The notes beneath the pieces were generated by a model. The model was given only the letters and a program-made list of their open reading frames with translations, was not told the DNA's origin and did no database searches. A stretch of DNA of 64,000 nucleotides from a virus, in IMG/VR virus record IMGVR_UViG_3300025141_016305, positions 111,012 through 175,011 of that record. One strand, 5' to 3'. This document shows, in pieces, positions 42,642 to 50,611 of this stretch. A program made the translations under genes and the position numbers. How positions within the stretch are numbered: position 1 is the first letter of the stretch; each line of letters starts with the position of its first letter.

Positions 42642-43669
42642 GTTATATCCAACTTTTGGTAGAGAGATATTTGATCCACAACTCTACTAGCATACCCGAA
42701 TTCATTGTCATACCACAAAACCAATTTTAAAACATTTCCCTTAGTTTCTGTCCAGCGATGATCAATATGGCAAGAATAAGGAGACTTAATAAAATCTGTT
42801 GAAACCAGAGGTTCAATATCGTTTTTAAAAATTTTACAAGTTTGTTCACTCTCCGCATCTAAAAAGATTTCTTTAATTTCTTTCTTATCAACGGTTTTCT
42901 CTAAAATAATTGTAAGGTCCGCTGATCCAACAATGGCATGGGGTGTTCTATAGGAAAAAACCAACAACTTATCCTCAATACCTGTTAAAACTCGGTTTGT
43001 TGCAACTAAAGCTGTCGTCCATTTGGGAATAATATTATTAGAACTGGAGCGGCCTAGGGCATAGTTATGATAAGTTTGTTTCGGATTAGATTGATATTTT
43101 GATTGTCCATCTAAAACGTTCTGATAATTTAGCCATGGATGAACAGTAGTGATGCTGCCACCAGAGATACCAAAAGAATTATCTAATCTCTTTAGTACCG
43201 GGGCGAGAGCCGTAGTATCGCAAATACTACATGAAACCACCTTATGACATTTATCTGCAAACTTTTCGTTAACACCCAAAACTAATTCAAAATCAGAAAT
43301 TGAACTTGAGTTAGTTATATAAACCCTTTTTACTCCCCACTTTTGTATAACCTGAGGTGCTGAACTTATATTTCTTCCTATTCCAGATGCATCAATAACA
43401 TAATCTGTGTTGCTCCAATCTACGTTTTCTATTTTCGATTCACAAAAAACTTTAATCTCATGACCATTTAAAACTAGTTTATCGTTGGCGGTGCATTCGA
43501 CATGGCCCTGAAAGCGACCATATAAAGAATCATACTTTATTGTATATTCAATATTCCTAACATCAAAATTTATATCATTGATAGTGGTAATTTGAAAGTT
43601 ATTATTATTGGCCAAGATTCTTAATATTTGGCGGCCGATGCGGCCAACGCCGTTGATACCAATTTTCAT
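42638..43669 (-). CDS. GAPDH/erythrose-4-phosphate dehydrogenase-like
   Basis: 343 residues. INGVGRIGRQILR is the NAD site, SCSICDTTALAP contains the catalytic Cys in place of the usual SCTTNCLAP, TVHPWLNYQNVLDG keeps the general-base His, and a C-terminal WYDNEFGYASRV matches the family. The altered active-site neighbours suggest a different aldehyde-phosphate substrate. It is the first gene of the cassette. A gapA paralogue in a phage is unusual. Confidence 0.85.
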   Translation of the reverse strand: MKIGINGVGRIGRQILRILANNNNFQITTINDINFDVRNIEYTIKYDSLYGRFQGHVECTANDKLVLNGHEIKVFCESKIENVDWSNTDYVIDASGIGRNISSAPQVIQKWGVKRVYITNSSSISDFELVLGVNEKFADKCHKVVSCSICDTTALAPVLKRLDNSFGISGGSITTVHPWLNYQNVLDGQSKYQSNPKQTYHNYALGRSSSNNIIPKWTTALVATNRVLTGIEDKLLVFSYRTPHAIVGSADLTIILEKTVDKKEIKEIFLDAESEQTCKIFKNDIEPLVSTDFIKSPYSCHIDHRWTETKGNVLKLVLWYDNEFGYASRVVDQISLYQKLDIT

Positions 43670-43714
43670 TTTTCTTAAAAAACCTTACTAGCTATGGATG
43701 TAGATCTCTATACC

Positions 43715-43723
43715 TTTATAGCA
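43715..43723 (-). promoter_or_regulatory. Candidate extended -10 promoter TGCTATAAA
   Basis: In the 115-base gap before the GAPDH-like gene the minus strand reads TATGCTATAAAGG, a TG-N-TATAAA extended -10 element about 45 bases before the ATG, downstream of a run of A's. A -35 element is not clear. The gap otherwise contains AT-rich sequence and no other gene. Confidence 0.35.
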
Positions 43724-43784
43724 TAAAACACTTTTTTTTTTAAGAATATAGATTTTTGTATATTTATTTATTTTTATTGCTTCT

Positions 43785-44978
43785 CTAGCGTGATTTAAGT
43801 GTTTTGATGTGTTCTAGGGCAGTTTGTAGCAGGTCTTTATTTAATTGAAAAATTTGTCTCTCCCGGTTAGGGCCGCCTATTTTAGTTTTGACAAGGCCTA
43901 ATTCTTTCAATACATCCACCATTCGGGCAGCCCGATTATAACCTATACTTAATTTTTTTTGCAAGAACCCATGGATTCCTCCAAGGGTGGGTGGAGATTG
44001 TTTTTTAGGATACTTAATAAGAACATGTAATGCATCAAGAAATCGAGGGTCTTGTATAGCTACTCGAATCAAATCATCGCTAAGTAAAGTGTCTCTGGCT
44101 TTTGGGCTTCTTCTAGGAGGGTTTTCATATGCTCTAGGAATCTCATCTGGAATGAAATCCAAAGTGTCGTCTTTTCCAATATTTGCATCTCTTTCTTTTA
44201 CTTTCTGTCTGACAAAATTTTGTGCATCCAAAAATCTTTCATGAACTGTTTTTGGCAATTCTTTCGCTACACTGTCAGTCATCCACTCGCTAGGTTTTCC
44301 TGCTTGGTCTAATAGACCCATTTGAGGTGTTGCAACTCGCTTGATCGGAGCTGATGGGAGAGGATCACTCATGCTACTTGGCAAAGGTGGAAAATCTACT
44401 TGTGTTTTCTTTTTTCCTAAACTAGATAATTTATCCAAAGACGTTGGTTCGTCTCCAATAGGAGGCCTCTGGTAAATCTGCCTATCTTTAACTTTTGATC
44501 CGGATTTTCTGATTGCTTCTCTGGTTTGTTTTTCGACAACATCTGTAACCTTATCTACCTGGTCGACATAATAAAATATTTTTTCGGCTACTTCGTTTTG
44601 TGGTGCTCTCACTAAAGCATCGGATGATTTTAAAGATTTGCTAGCTTTTTTTAATTTTAGGGCACCTTTTAGCGCTCGACCTGCTTGGCCAAGCAAAGGA
44701 AGGGCCGCGGCCAGTGATATAGCTAGATTGGCAGCTGCAAAAATGTTGCGATACTTCTCAAATGCTTCGATGGCAGGAGGGATGTCCGGATAAGCTGATA
44801 TCCCTGTTGGATCGAAAAGTCCTATAACCGTGCGTAAGTTTTCAAAATCTTCTTCTGATACTTTAACGTTTCCGAGATCTGGATCTGGGGAAGTGATCAC
44901 CCGGGCGGTGTCTGGATCTGTTATATCTATTTCTCTTAGATACTTTCTCCAGCTTTCCATTATGAGTTGATGTTTCAT
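43785..44978 (-). CDS. Tagged virion-type protein with FtsK-gamma-like C-terminus
   Basis: 397 residues. It begins MKHQLIMESWRKYLREIDI, a member of the short tag family. Residues about 80-105 are an Ala/Leu-rich hydrophobic segment, and the middle is a charged linker with several Pro stretches. Residues about 305-390 match the FtsK gamma winged helix: DPRFLDALHVL, then LSIGYNRAARMVDVLKELG and a GGPNRERQIF end. In FtsK this domain reads KOPS DNA and activates XerCD. No FtsK motor is present. Function here is unknown; virion location is inferred from the tag. Confidence 0.75.
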   Translation of the reverse strand: MKHQLIMESWRKYLREIDITDPDTARVITSPDPDLGNVKVSEEDFENLRTVIGLFDPTGISAYPDIPPAIEAFEKYRNIFAAANLAISLAAALPLLGQAGRALKGALKLKKASKSLKSSDALVRAPQNEVAEKIFYYVDQVDKVTDVVEKQTREAIRKSGSKVKDRQIYQRPPIGDEPTSLDKLSSLGKKKTQVDFPPLPSSMSDPLPSAPIKRVATPQMGLLDQAGKPSEWMTDSVAKELPKTVHERFLDAQNFVRQKVKERDANIGKDDTLDFIPDEIPRAYENPPRRSPKARDTLLSDDLIRVAIQDPRFLDALHVLIKYPKKQSPPTLGGIHGFLQKKLSIGYNRAARMVDVLKELGLVKTKIGGPNRERQIFQLNKDLLQTALEHIKTLKSR

Positions 44979-44989
44979 GATATATTCTC

Positions 44990-45265
44990 TTATTCAAGCT
45001 GGCCTAAATCTCTGGCAGCATTTCCAGATATATATTTTACAGCTGAATTCATGTAATCTCCTGCTTTTGTTATTTTTGTTTCAAGCCATTCTGGTAAATC
45101 ATCTTTATCTTCTATGAGGCTTAAAAGAATTTTTGTATCTGCCAATAGATGAGCTAAAGTTGTACGATGCATTCTAGCTTCTTCTTGATTCTGCGCATTT
45201 GGCATCGATGATACCTTGGCATCCGTACAGCCACAACTTTCTTGTATACTAATTTTAATTTTCAT
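44990..45265 (-). CDS. Small phage protein with tag-like start
   Basis: 91 residues. MKIKISIQESCGCTDAKV opens with a short variant of the tag, then a helical domain with DLPEWLETKITKAGDYMNSAVKYI, a pattern common in small proteins of marine T4-like phages. No SD; a CTATTTA box and leader copy C precede the ATG. Function unknown. Confidence 0.6.
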   Translation of the reverse strand: MKIKISIQESCGCTDAKVSSMPNAQNQEEARMHRTTLAHLLADTKILLSLIEDKDDLPEWLETKITKAGDYMNSAVKYISGNAARDLGQLE

Positions 45266-45309
45266 ATATTAAATAGTCCCCGATAAGAGAAAAGCTTGGT
45301 GGAGGTGGC
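45266..45309 (-). repeat. Repeated leader element, copy C
   Basis: CACCTCCACCAAGCTTTTCTCTTATCGGGGACTATTTAATAT in front of the ATG at 45265. It aligns over about 40 bases with copies A and B. On its upstream side it continues into a tmRNA-3'-end-like remnant. Confidence 0.6.
45270..45276 (-). promoter_or_regulatory. Candidate late-promoter-like box CTATTTA
   Basis: GACTATTTAATATATG: the box ends 4 bases before the ATG at 45265, and no SD lies at a usable distance. One of a group of CTAWWTA boxes in front of virion-type genes. Confidence 0.35.
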
Positions 45310-45325
45310 AGTTCGAGTTCAAATG
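45298..45325 (-). repeat. tmRNA 3'-end-like remnant
   Basis: GAACTCGAACTGCCACCTCCACCA on the minus strand repeats the acceptor and discriminator end of the tmRNA (38669-38684) and a decayed T-arm. The remaining cloverleaf is absent. It lies upstream of copy C of the leader. Probably a duplicated gene end, not a functional RNA. Confidence 0.55.
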
Positions 45326-45326
45326 C

Positions 45327-45908
45327 TTATTGTTTTCGAAAAACATATATACTATCAGGCTCGCCGGGTACCTTCTCTCTGATTATTAGCTCTTTATTGT
45401 TATATGATATTGCCCAGTTCTCTACTCTTTGGCCGCTGTTCGGGTCGAAGAAGTGTAGTTTTCCTTTCTCATCAGCATCAGCTTTAAAAATCAATTCGCG
45501 GTTACGGCGCTGGCGGTTGATTCTTTTTCGCTGTGAGACTCTGCTGCCGGAAAAAAAACGCAAGTTCCAACGTAGATCTACGCTTGGGGGCGTAGCTCGT
45601 ATTGGCTGGCCAGGGTATGGCTTCAAGGGGTTGGTATATGTATGCACCTTGGATCTTTCGTGATCAAGATCCCAGGCCGTGTCTTCGAGATCTTTTGCAG
45701 CTTGGAGCTGTTCTGCTTGTTGTTTTGCTTCTTTCGCGGAGGCCTCTTTTTTAGCTTTCATTTGATTATGCTTCACCAGCGCCTTCATGCGGGCCTTATG
45801 GATTTTGGATATAGGACGAGGTTCTGGTTCGTCCTCGATATCGGTAGCCAGTGTCGTCTCTATTTCTTCTTCGATTATTCTTAGCAAATATTGTTTTGTG
45901 ATCTTCAT
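45327..45908 (-). CDS. Tagged virion-type protein
   Basis: 193 residues. MKITKQYLLRIIEEEIETTL is the clearest example of the short N-terminal tag. A very charged helical middle (residues 30-90, Lys/Ala/Glu-rich) and a compact, Arg-rich C-terminal domain (VDLRWNLRFFSGSR) follow. A CTATTTA box sits just before the ATG and no SD is present. No homologue recognised; capsid- or tail-associated by tag. Confidence 0.62.
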   Translation of the reverse strand: MKITKQYLLRIIEEEIETTLATDIEDEPEPRPISKIHKARMKALVKHNQMKAKKEASAKEAKQQAEQLQAAKDLEDTAWDLDHERSKVHTYTNPLKPYPGQPIRATPPSVDLRWNLRFFSGSRVSQRKRINRQRRNRELIFKADADEKGKLHFFDPNSGQRVENWAISYNNKELIIREKVPGEPDSIYVFRKQ

Positions 45909-45912
45909 ACAT

Positions 45913-45919
45913 TAAATAG
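45913..45919 (-). promoter_or_regulatory. Candidate late-promoter-like box CTATTTA
   Basis: TATACTATTTAATGTATG places the box 4 bases before the ATG at 45908; no SD. Confidence 0.35.
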
Positions 45920-45929
45920 TATAAATTAT

Positions 45930-46277
45930 TTAAAAATCAATATTATAGCTTTTGATATATCGTTGGAGGTCTATTTTTTTTATTCCCAAAATTAGGCTAG
46001 CCTCTCTTATGTTTTTCGATTCAGATAAAGCATACCTAACTACTGCTTCTTTACAAATATCAGAAGAATATTTAAGAAGAGGAAAATTAAATAACTTACC
46101 CCTTAATGATTTACTAGCAACTAGTAACTTTAAAGTAATAAGCTCTTCTAAAGTGAGAAAATTTAATTTTTCTAAGAAATCTTTATTTATTTTATTATTT
46201 GAAAGAAGTTCTTTTCTAAGATCATAATTTTCATTATTTGATTTAAACTTGGCTTCTTTTAATGTGTTGTCTTTCAT
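45930..46277 (-). CDS. Fis-like helix-turn-helix protein
   Basis: 115 residues. The C-terminal third (SKNIREASLILGIKKIDLQRYIKSY) is a Fis-type HTH with the conserved Ala-Ser/Gly-Ile pattern. The middle is helical. Similar small HTH genes accompany structural genes in T4-like marine phages and may regulate them. Binding site not known. Confidence 0.62.
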   Translation of the reverse strand: MKDNTLKEAKFKSNNENYDLRKELLSNNKINKDFLEKLNFLTLEELITLKLLVASKSLRGKLFNFPLLKYSSDICKEAVVRYALSESKNIREASLILGIKKIDLQRYIKSYNIDF

Positions 46278-46352
46278 AACCCCTGTGCTGTTTTGCCAAC
46301 CTTCCTACCAAGGGTATCATATGAAGCTTAAAAATTCAAGGGTAATGAGCAA

Positions 46353-49300
46353 CTATTCTGCTGCCTGAGTAAATTCACCCATTCCCGGGGCTGATGAAGC
46401 TTGAGTCGAGGCTTGATCATAAGCTGTATTTGTTGGCTCTTCCACATTAATGGCTGTTTCATTATCCCATTTATCAAAATAAAGTTTAACATTTGCAATG
46501 AGATAATCGTGATACATTTCCTGATCTTCAGGATTGTCTAGTTCTCCATAGTAATTAACAATAGACTTTTCAATTGCTGGGTAGATTCTTTCTGCTTTAT
46601 TTCTACCAGTAGTATCTTCCCCTTCTATGGAAGCCATAGTTTCTTCTTCAGGCTCATCTGGTAGTTCCTTTTCTGATCCGTCGTCAGCATCGATAAACAT
46701 TTCAGCATCGACACCTTGAACATCTACTCCAACCTCTTCACTTATAGTTACTTCTGCAAGTTGGTCTGCTCCAACGTCATTTAAGCGAACCGGCGTTAAA
46801 GTATCTTGAATCCATTTTACAATATGAGCCCTAAAGGAACTCTTCTGATCCTCATCAGTAGTTAAGGTTTTGTAGGCTTCTCTCATAGTTGCTAAAATAT
46901 TAGTATTTTTTAAGAGGTCTTTAAGAGTGTTAATTCCAGTATTATCATGCACATCAACAGTTGGATCTTCAACTTCGTTAAGGGAAGTTTCGAAAATAAT
47001 ATTTCTAAGTTGCATTCTTAATCTGTGTTCTTCTAACGCTCCAGCGATAACCTCTTCATGTTGAGAAGCCTTTTTATTAAAAAATTCCCTAAGCCCTATT
47101 CTTATCTTTTTTCGCAATCTTTTTTCTTCTTTGGTCATTTCATCATCCCTTTTGTTGTTTTTGATAGGTCCAGCATAACCAGCCACTGCGCCAGAAGACA
47201 TAGATGACATTTCTTCTATGTCTTCTTCTGCTAAAAATGCATTTGAAACGTTTTTCGTTCTATCTTTCCTGAACCCACCGCCATGTTTAGTTAAATCATG
47301 CCGGCCTTGATCTAAATAGTCCGAATGTGCTTTCGAAAGTCTTTTGCGCATATTCTTTTGAAATTTTCCACTGCCCGGGACGCCTTTTGGAGCAGTTTGC
47401 GCCCGGAACTCCTCAAATAGTTTTTCAGCTTCTTTTACGATAATTTCCTGTAGTGGGTCCAGTTCTGGCTCTTCGACTTGATCTTCAACAGATTGTGAAG
47501 AAACATCTGTATCTGCTGGGTTAAGGCCCATAATTCCCATAAATGCTAAAGCATCATCTCTGTTTGGTAAAAAGTGCTGCAGTAATTGTAGGCCGATGGG
47601 GTTTTCAGTTGCGAAATCCATTAGGGCTCGCATGTCACTTGCGTTAAATGCTGTATAATCTTTTTTCAGTTTAGATTTAATCTCTGGTAACTCTTCGATC
47701 ATTTTGATGTATTCAGAATCGTGAGTCACAAGTGGCACAAGACCAGATAAAAGCTCCAGATCTGGCCTAGACTTCTGAACCGAGGCTCTCAAGCCTTTAA
47801 ACCGTTTTGCATCATTTTCTTTGTCTCCAACCCCGACAATCACTTTTGCGTTAGGAGGTGCAATCAACAAATCTGTTGGATCCGCCGGCTTTGTTACATA
47901 ATCTATCGTTAAACTCACCGGTGTCACGCGGCCTTGGTCTGCCACTATTATTTGAGTCTTACTTCTTATAGGTGAATCCTCAAGCATGACAGTCCACATT
48001 TGTTTTGCCTGTTCTGCAGTAATAACTTTTCCAGATACAGGCAGAGGTCTAGAGTTCTTCATAGGGCTTGACACTATGATATATATTTTATCAGCCTCCG
48101 GTAAATCGCCCCGCGGGCCCCCCATCGCGATTATTTCAGCGGCCTGCCGATGGCCTTTGTGTGGTGGCTTAAAGGACCCGGGCAATATTGCAATCACTAG
48201 AGGCTCAGAACTGGCTTTTAAGACCTGTTCTCCTTCTCCGGCAGGCTCTATAGGGCCAAAGCGGTTAAATGGCCTCATACCGAGGATTTGATTGGCCGGA
48301 GCAAAGTTTCCAGTGAACTTGTAGGTAACACCATTCCACGCAAAGACGAACCCTTCAGATGGTGTATTTACACCGTCAATTGATTTAAGTTTAACCATCT
48401 GCTTTTCAAGCTCGGCTTTTGCTCTCTCGTTAGTAGATCCGCGAATGGCATCAATTTCCGTTTTAATTTTATCTTGTAAAAATTTTATTTGTTTTGGGTT
48501 ATCTCCAATAAATGCAGAATCAAAACCTTCCAGTGCCGCCGAAGAAAAGTCATGAAGAATACGTTGAAGATCTAAAGTGTAGTTAGCATAATTAAAAGTC
48601 TTTACAAATTGGCTAACTTCTCTCTTTAGTTCTATGGGCATTCCTTTTGTAATTTGGGGCAGCCCCGGATAATCTCCTATTTTCATAACTCTTTTTAAAA
48701 TCATGCGATTAACATCTTCTGTTAAGCCAAACTGTTCAATCTGGGGGGATACTTGTTCTGATACATAATGATTGATTGTATCAGAGTCATTAACTTGAAT
48801 ATCTTGCATAAGATTATTTATCGCGTCAATTGTTGGCTGTAAAGTATTGTTTATACTCTCTAAGCCTGCAGGGGCTAGTTTTCTTTGAGTGTGTGTCTCA
48901 ACAGAGAAAATCGTCGGATCATCCGTTGCTTTGCCTCTAACAACTCGCTCAAGTTTGTTGTAGTTTGGAGAAACATCTACTTTCTTGTTTTCTTCATCTG
49001 AAAGTTTTGGATCAAAATAAAAATGACCAAATTCATGAATAAGTAAAGTTTTCTTATCATATGGAATTACGTTGGTTGTTCCCGTTCTTCTAGGGTCATC
49101 CTCTTCAGCTTCAGGATTACCAGGATTCATCACTTCAACATTAAAATATATTTTGTGATCTTTGCCATTTCCAAAGATGTCCAGTAAAGTTTCCCTGTCT
49201 AGATCTTTAACTGCATTCTCAAAAGATAGCAAAGCTTCTACAAAACTGTATCTTAATGTTTGAGAAGGGTGCCCAGAAAAGAATTCGTCTAATTCTTCGG

Positions 49301-49535
49301 GGTCTAAGCCCCCAGCTTTTAATTGGCCTTTATTTCTAGCTGCAACTGCACGACCACTAGGTACGTTAAAGGAGATAGACAGATTCTGACCGTCTGTTTT
49401 TTCTGTGCCGCGCAGCTTGCCATCAGCCGCGGCCTGTAAAAGCTGCTTTAATTCACCAAAAGTCATTTCGCCATTATCATAGATATGGTTCATGTGCCCC
49501 GGTACGCCACCTTCTAAAAGAAGTTCTTTTTTCAT
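46353..49535 (-). CDS. DUF6267-like ligase-type plus HxGH nucleotidyltransferase virion protein
   Basis: 1060 residues. Residues about 10-170 match the DUF6267 family of marine T4-like phages: GHMNHIYDNGEMTFGELK, then GTEKTDGQN with K46 in a KxDG arrangement like covalent nucleotidyltransferases (ligases). A later SEGFVFAWNGVTYKFTG (about 395-411) resembles ligase motifs IV/V. Residues about 450-620 are an HxGH nucleotidyltransferase: LPGSFKPPHKGHRQAAE and an IYIIVSSPMKN segment. The remainder is acidic and helical with a tag-like LDPLQEIIVKEAEKLFEEF. Strong SD (GAGGT). A virion-borne enzyme is inferred. Confidence 0.75.
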   Translation of the reverse strand: MKKELLLEGGVPGHMNHIYDNGEMTFGELKQLLQAAADGKLRGTEKTDGQNLSISFNVPSGRAVAARNKGQLKAGGLDPEELDEFFSGHPSQTLRYSFVEALLSFENAVKDLDRETLLDIFGNGKDHKIYFNVEVMNPGNPEAEEDDPRRTGTTNVIPYDKKTLLIHEFGHFYFDPKLSDEENKKVDVSPNYNKLERVVRGKATDDPTIFSVETHTQRKLAPAGLESINNTLQPTIDAINNLMQDIQVNDSDTINHYVSEQVSPQIEQFGLTEDVNRMILKRVMKIGDYPGLPQITKGMPIELKREVSQFVKTFNYANYTLDLQRILHDFSSAALEGFDSAFIGDNPKQIKFLQDKIKTEIDAIRGSTNERAKAELEKQMVKLKSIDGVNTPSEGFVFAWNGVTYKFTGNFAPANQILGMRPFNRFGPIEPAGEGEQVLKASSEPLVIAILPGSFKPPHKGHRQAAEIIAMGGPRGDLPEADKIYIIVSSPMKNSRPLPVSGKVITAEQAKQMWTVMLEDSPIRSKTQIIVADQGRVTPVSLTIDYVTKPADPTDLLIAPPNAKVIVGVGDKENDAKRFKGLRASVQKSRPDLELLSGLVPLVTHDSEYIKMIEELPEIKSKLKKDYTAFNASDMRALMDFATENPIGLQLLQHFLPNRDDALAFMGIMGLNPADTDVSSQSVEDQVEEPELDPLQEIIVKEAEKLFEEFRAQTAPKGVPGSGKFQKNMRKRLSKAHSDYLDQGRHDLTKHGGGFRKDRTKNVSNAFLAEEDIEEMSSMSSGAVAGYAGPIKNNKRDDEMTKEEKRLRKKIRIGLREFFNKKASQHEEVIAGALEEHRLRMQLRNIIFETSLNEVEDPTVDVHDNTGINTLKDLLKNTNILATMREAYKTLTTDEDQKSSFRAHIVKWIQDTLTPVRLNDVGADQLAEVTISEEVGVDVQGVDAEMFIDADDGSEKELPDEPEEETMASIEGEDTTGRNKAERIYPAIEKSIVNYYGELDNPEDQEMYHDYLIANVKLYFDKWDNETAINVEEPTNTAYDQASTQASSAPGMGEFTQAAE

Positions 49536-49556
49536 GATATACCTCGAATTATAATA

Positions 49557-50555
49557 TTACTTGGCCCACTTCTTAACTAAGTCTTCATAAAGATTGGCAT
49601 TTCTTTTAGAAAATCTAGATTCATAAAGGTTTTCTTCCCTTTCAGGTGTCCCATTCAATTCACTCGAAAAGTTATCCTCCTCGATAGAATCTTCGGATTC
49701 ACCCTCTTCTGTTATAGAATCCTCTTCTTCCTCATCTAGTCTGCGTCCACCGGCATCTCGCCCGGCAACGCGGTCGGGAATATCAGTTTTGCTCTGCTCT
49801 TCTAAATCTTCTTCCTCTTCGAGAGTTTCTTTGTCTCCTCGATCGCCGTCAATAATCTCTAAGGCCGCGCGCATTACATCGACTAACTCTTGCTGGCTTA
49901 AACCACTGAGAGAAACGGGACTCTCCCCCTCTTTTGGCCCATCACCCCAGCCACTTTCTGCTTCTTCGGGAGATAATTCGCTCTCCCATCCTCCCGGGGT
50001 CTCAACAGAATCCGCCTCAGTTTCTCCGCCTCCTGGGGGCTCCTCTTCATCGGCATGTAATTCAGACACTTTCTGTTCTAAAATTTTTCGAATCATCTCT
50101 TTAAGAGATTCTTTCGTATTCTTGTCGGTCATTTGTTTGTTCTCCTTTAACAGTTTCGACTCTTGCATTGTAAATTTTTCATTGTCTTCCCAATCTCGAA
50201 AACACATGTTACCAATTAAATAGGCCTCTTCTTCCATTTTGCGCATGTGGGGGTTTTCCTGCGCGTATTTGTCAGTCATCTGGCCACATTTGTCTGGTGA
50301 TAGATCTCCTCTGAGATTTTGAGTGTGATGAACCAATTCGTGGGCAAAAGATCTTAAAATATCTTTTGGATGCCGCCCGGTAATAAAGATGGTTATAGCT
50401 TTGTTTTGGGGATCATAGTGAGCAGTACTTCCTAAGAATCCTTTTGAGTTTTCAGCATCTTGTTTTAGGAAGAGTCTAGGAGGATAATCAAAGCCCATTT
50501 TGTTTTTAGCAAAGTTGGTAAATTTGCCCAATAATGGCTTAAGTTGATCAATCAT
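49557..50555 (-). CDS. HELVHH zinc metalloprotease-like protein
   Basis: 332 residues. SFAHELVHHTQNLRGD near residue 70 is the HExxH motif typical of a marine phage family, with EEEAYLIGNMCFRDWE carrying a likely third ligand. SLKEMIRKILEQKVSE (about 150-165) is tag-like. The rest is a very acidic, low-complexity tail. A CTATTTA box lies 20 bases before the ATG, with SD AGAGG. Probably a virion protease or maturation protein. Confidence 0.68.
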   Translation of the reverse strand: MIDQLKPLLGKFTNFAKNKMGFDYPPRLFLKQDAENSKGFLGSTAHYDPQNKAITIFITGRHPKDILRSFAHELVHHTQNLRGDLSPDKCGQMTDKYAQENPHMRKMEEEAYLIGNMCFRDWEDNEKFTMQESKLLKENKQMTDKNTKESLKEMIRKILEQKVSELHADEEEPPGGGETEADSVETPGGWESELSPEEAESGWGDGPKEGESPVSLSGLSQQELVDVMRAALEIIDGDRGDKETLEEEEDLEEQSKTDIPDRVAGRDAGGRRLDEEEEDSITEEGESEDSIEEDNFSSELNGTPEREENLYESRFSKRNANLYEDLVKKWAK

Positions 50556-50574
50556 TACAAAAAACCTCTAAAAA

Positions 50575-50581
50575 TAAATAG
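50575..50581 (-). promoter_or_regulatory. Candidate late-promoter-like box CTATTTA
   Basis: AAACTATTTATTTTTAGAGG, about 19 bases before the ATG at 50555 and followed by an SD. The long-leader class of the CTAWWTA boxes. A fragment of the leader (ACTTTTATTGGAGA) lies just upstream. Confidence 0.35.
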
Positions 50582-50611
50582 TTTTATTAGCTTTGATCTC
50601 CAATAAAAGTT

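Noticed and set aside
42638-43669. A glycolysis or vitamin B6 (Epd-PdxB) pathway for the GAPDH-like and dehydrogenase genes
   Set aside because: The other expected enzymes (SerC, PdxA, PdxJ or glycolytic genes) are absent, and the partners are an aldolase and a cytidylyltransferase.
45298-45325. A second tmRNA or tRNA
   Set aside because: Only the acceptor end and a decayed T-arm are present; the rest of the cloverleaf cannot be formed.
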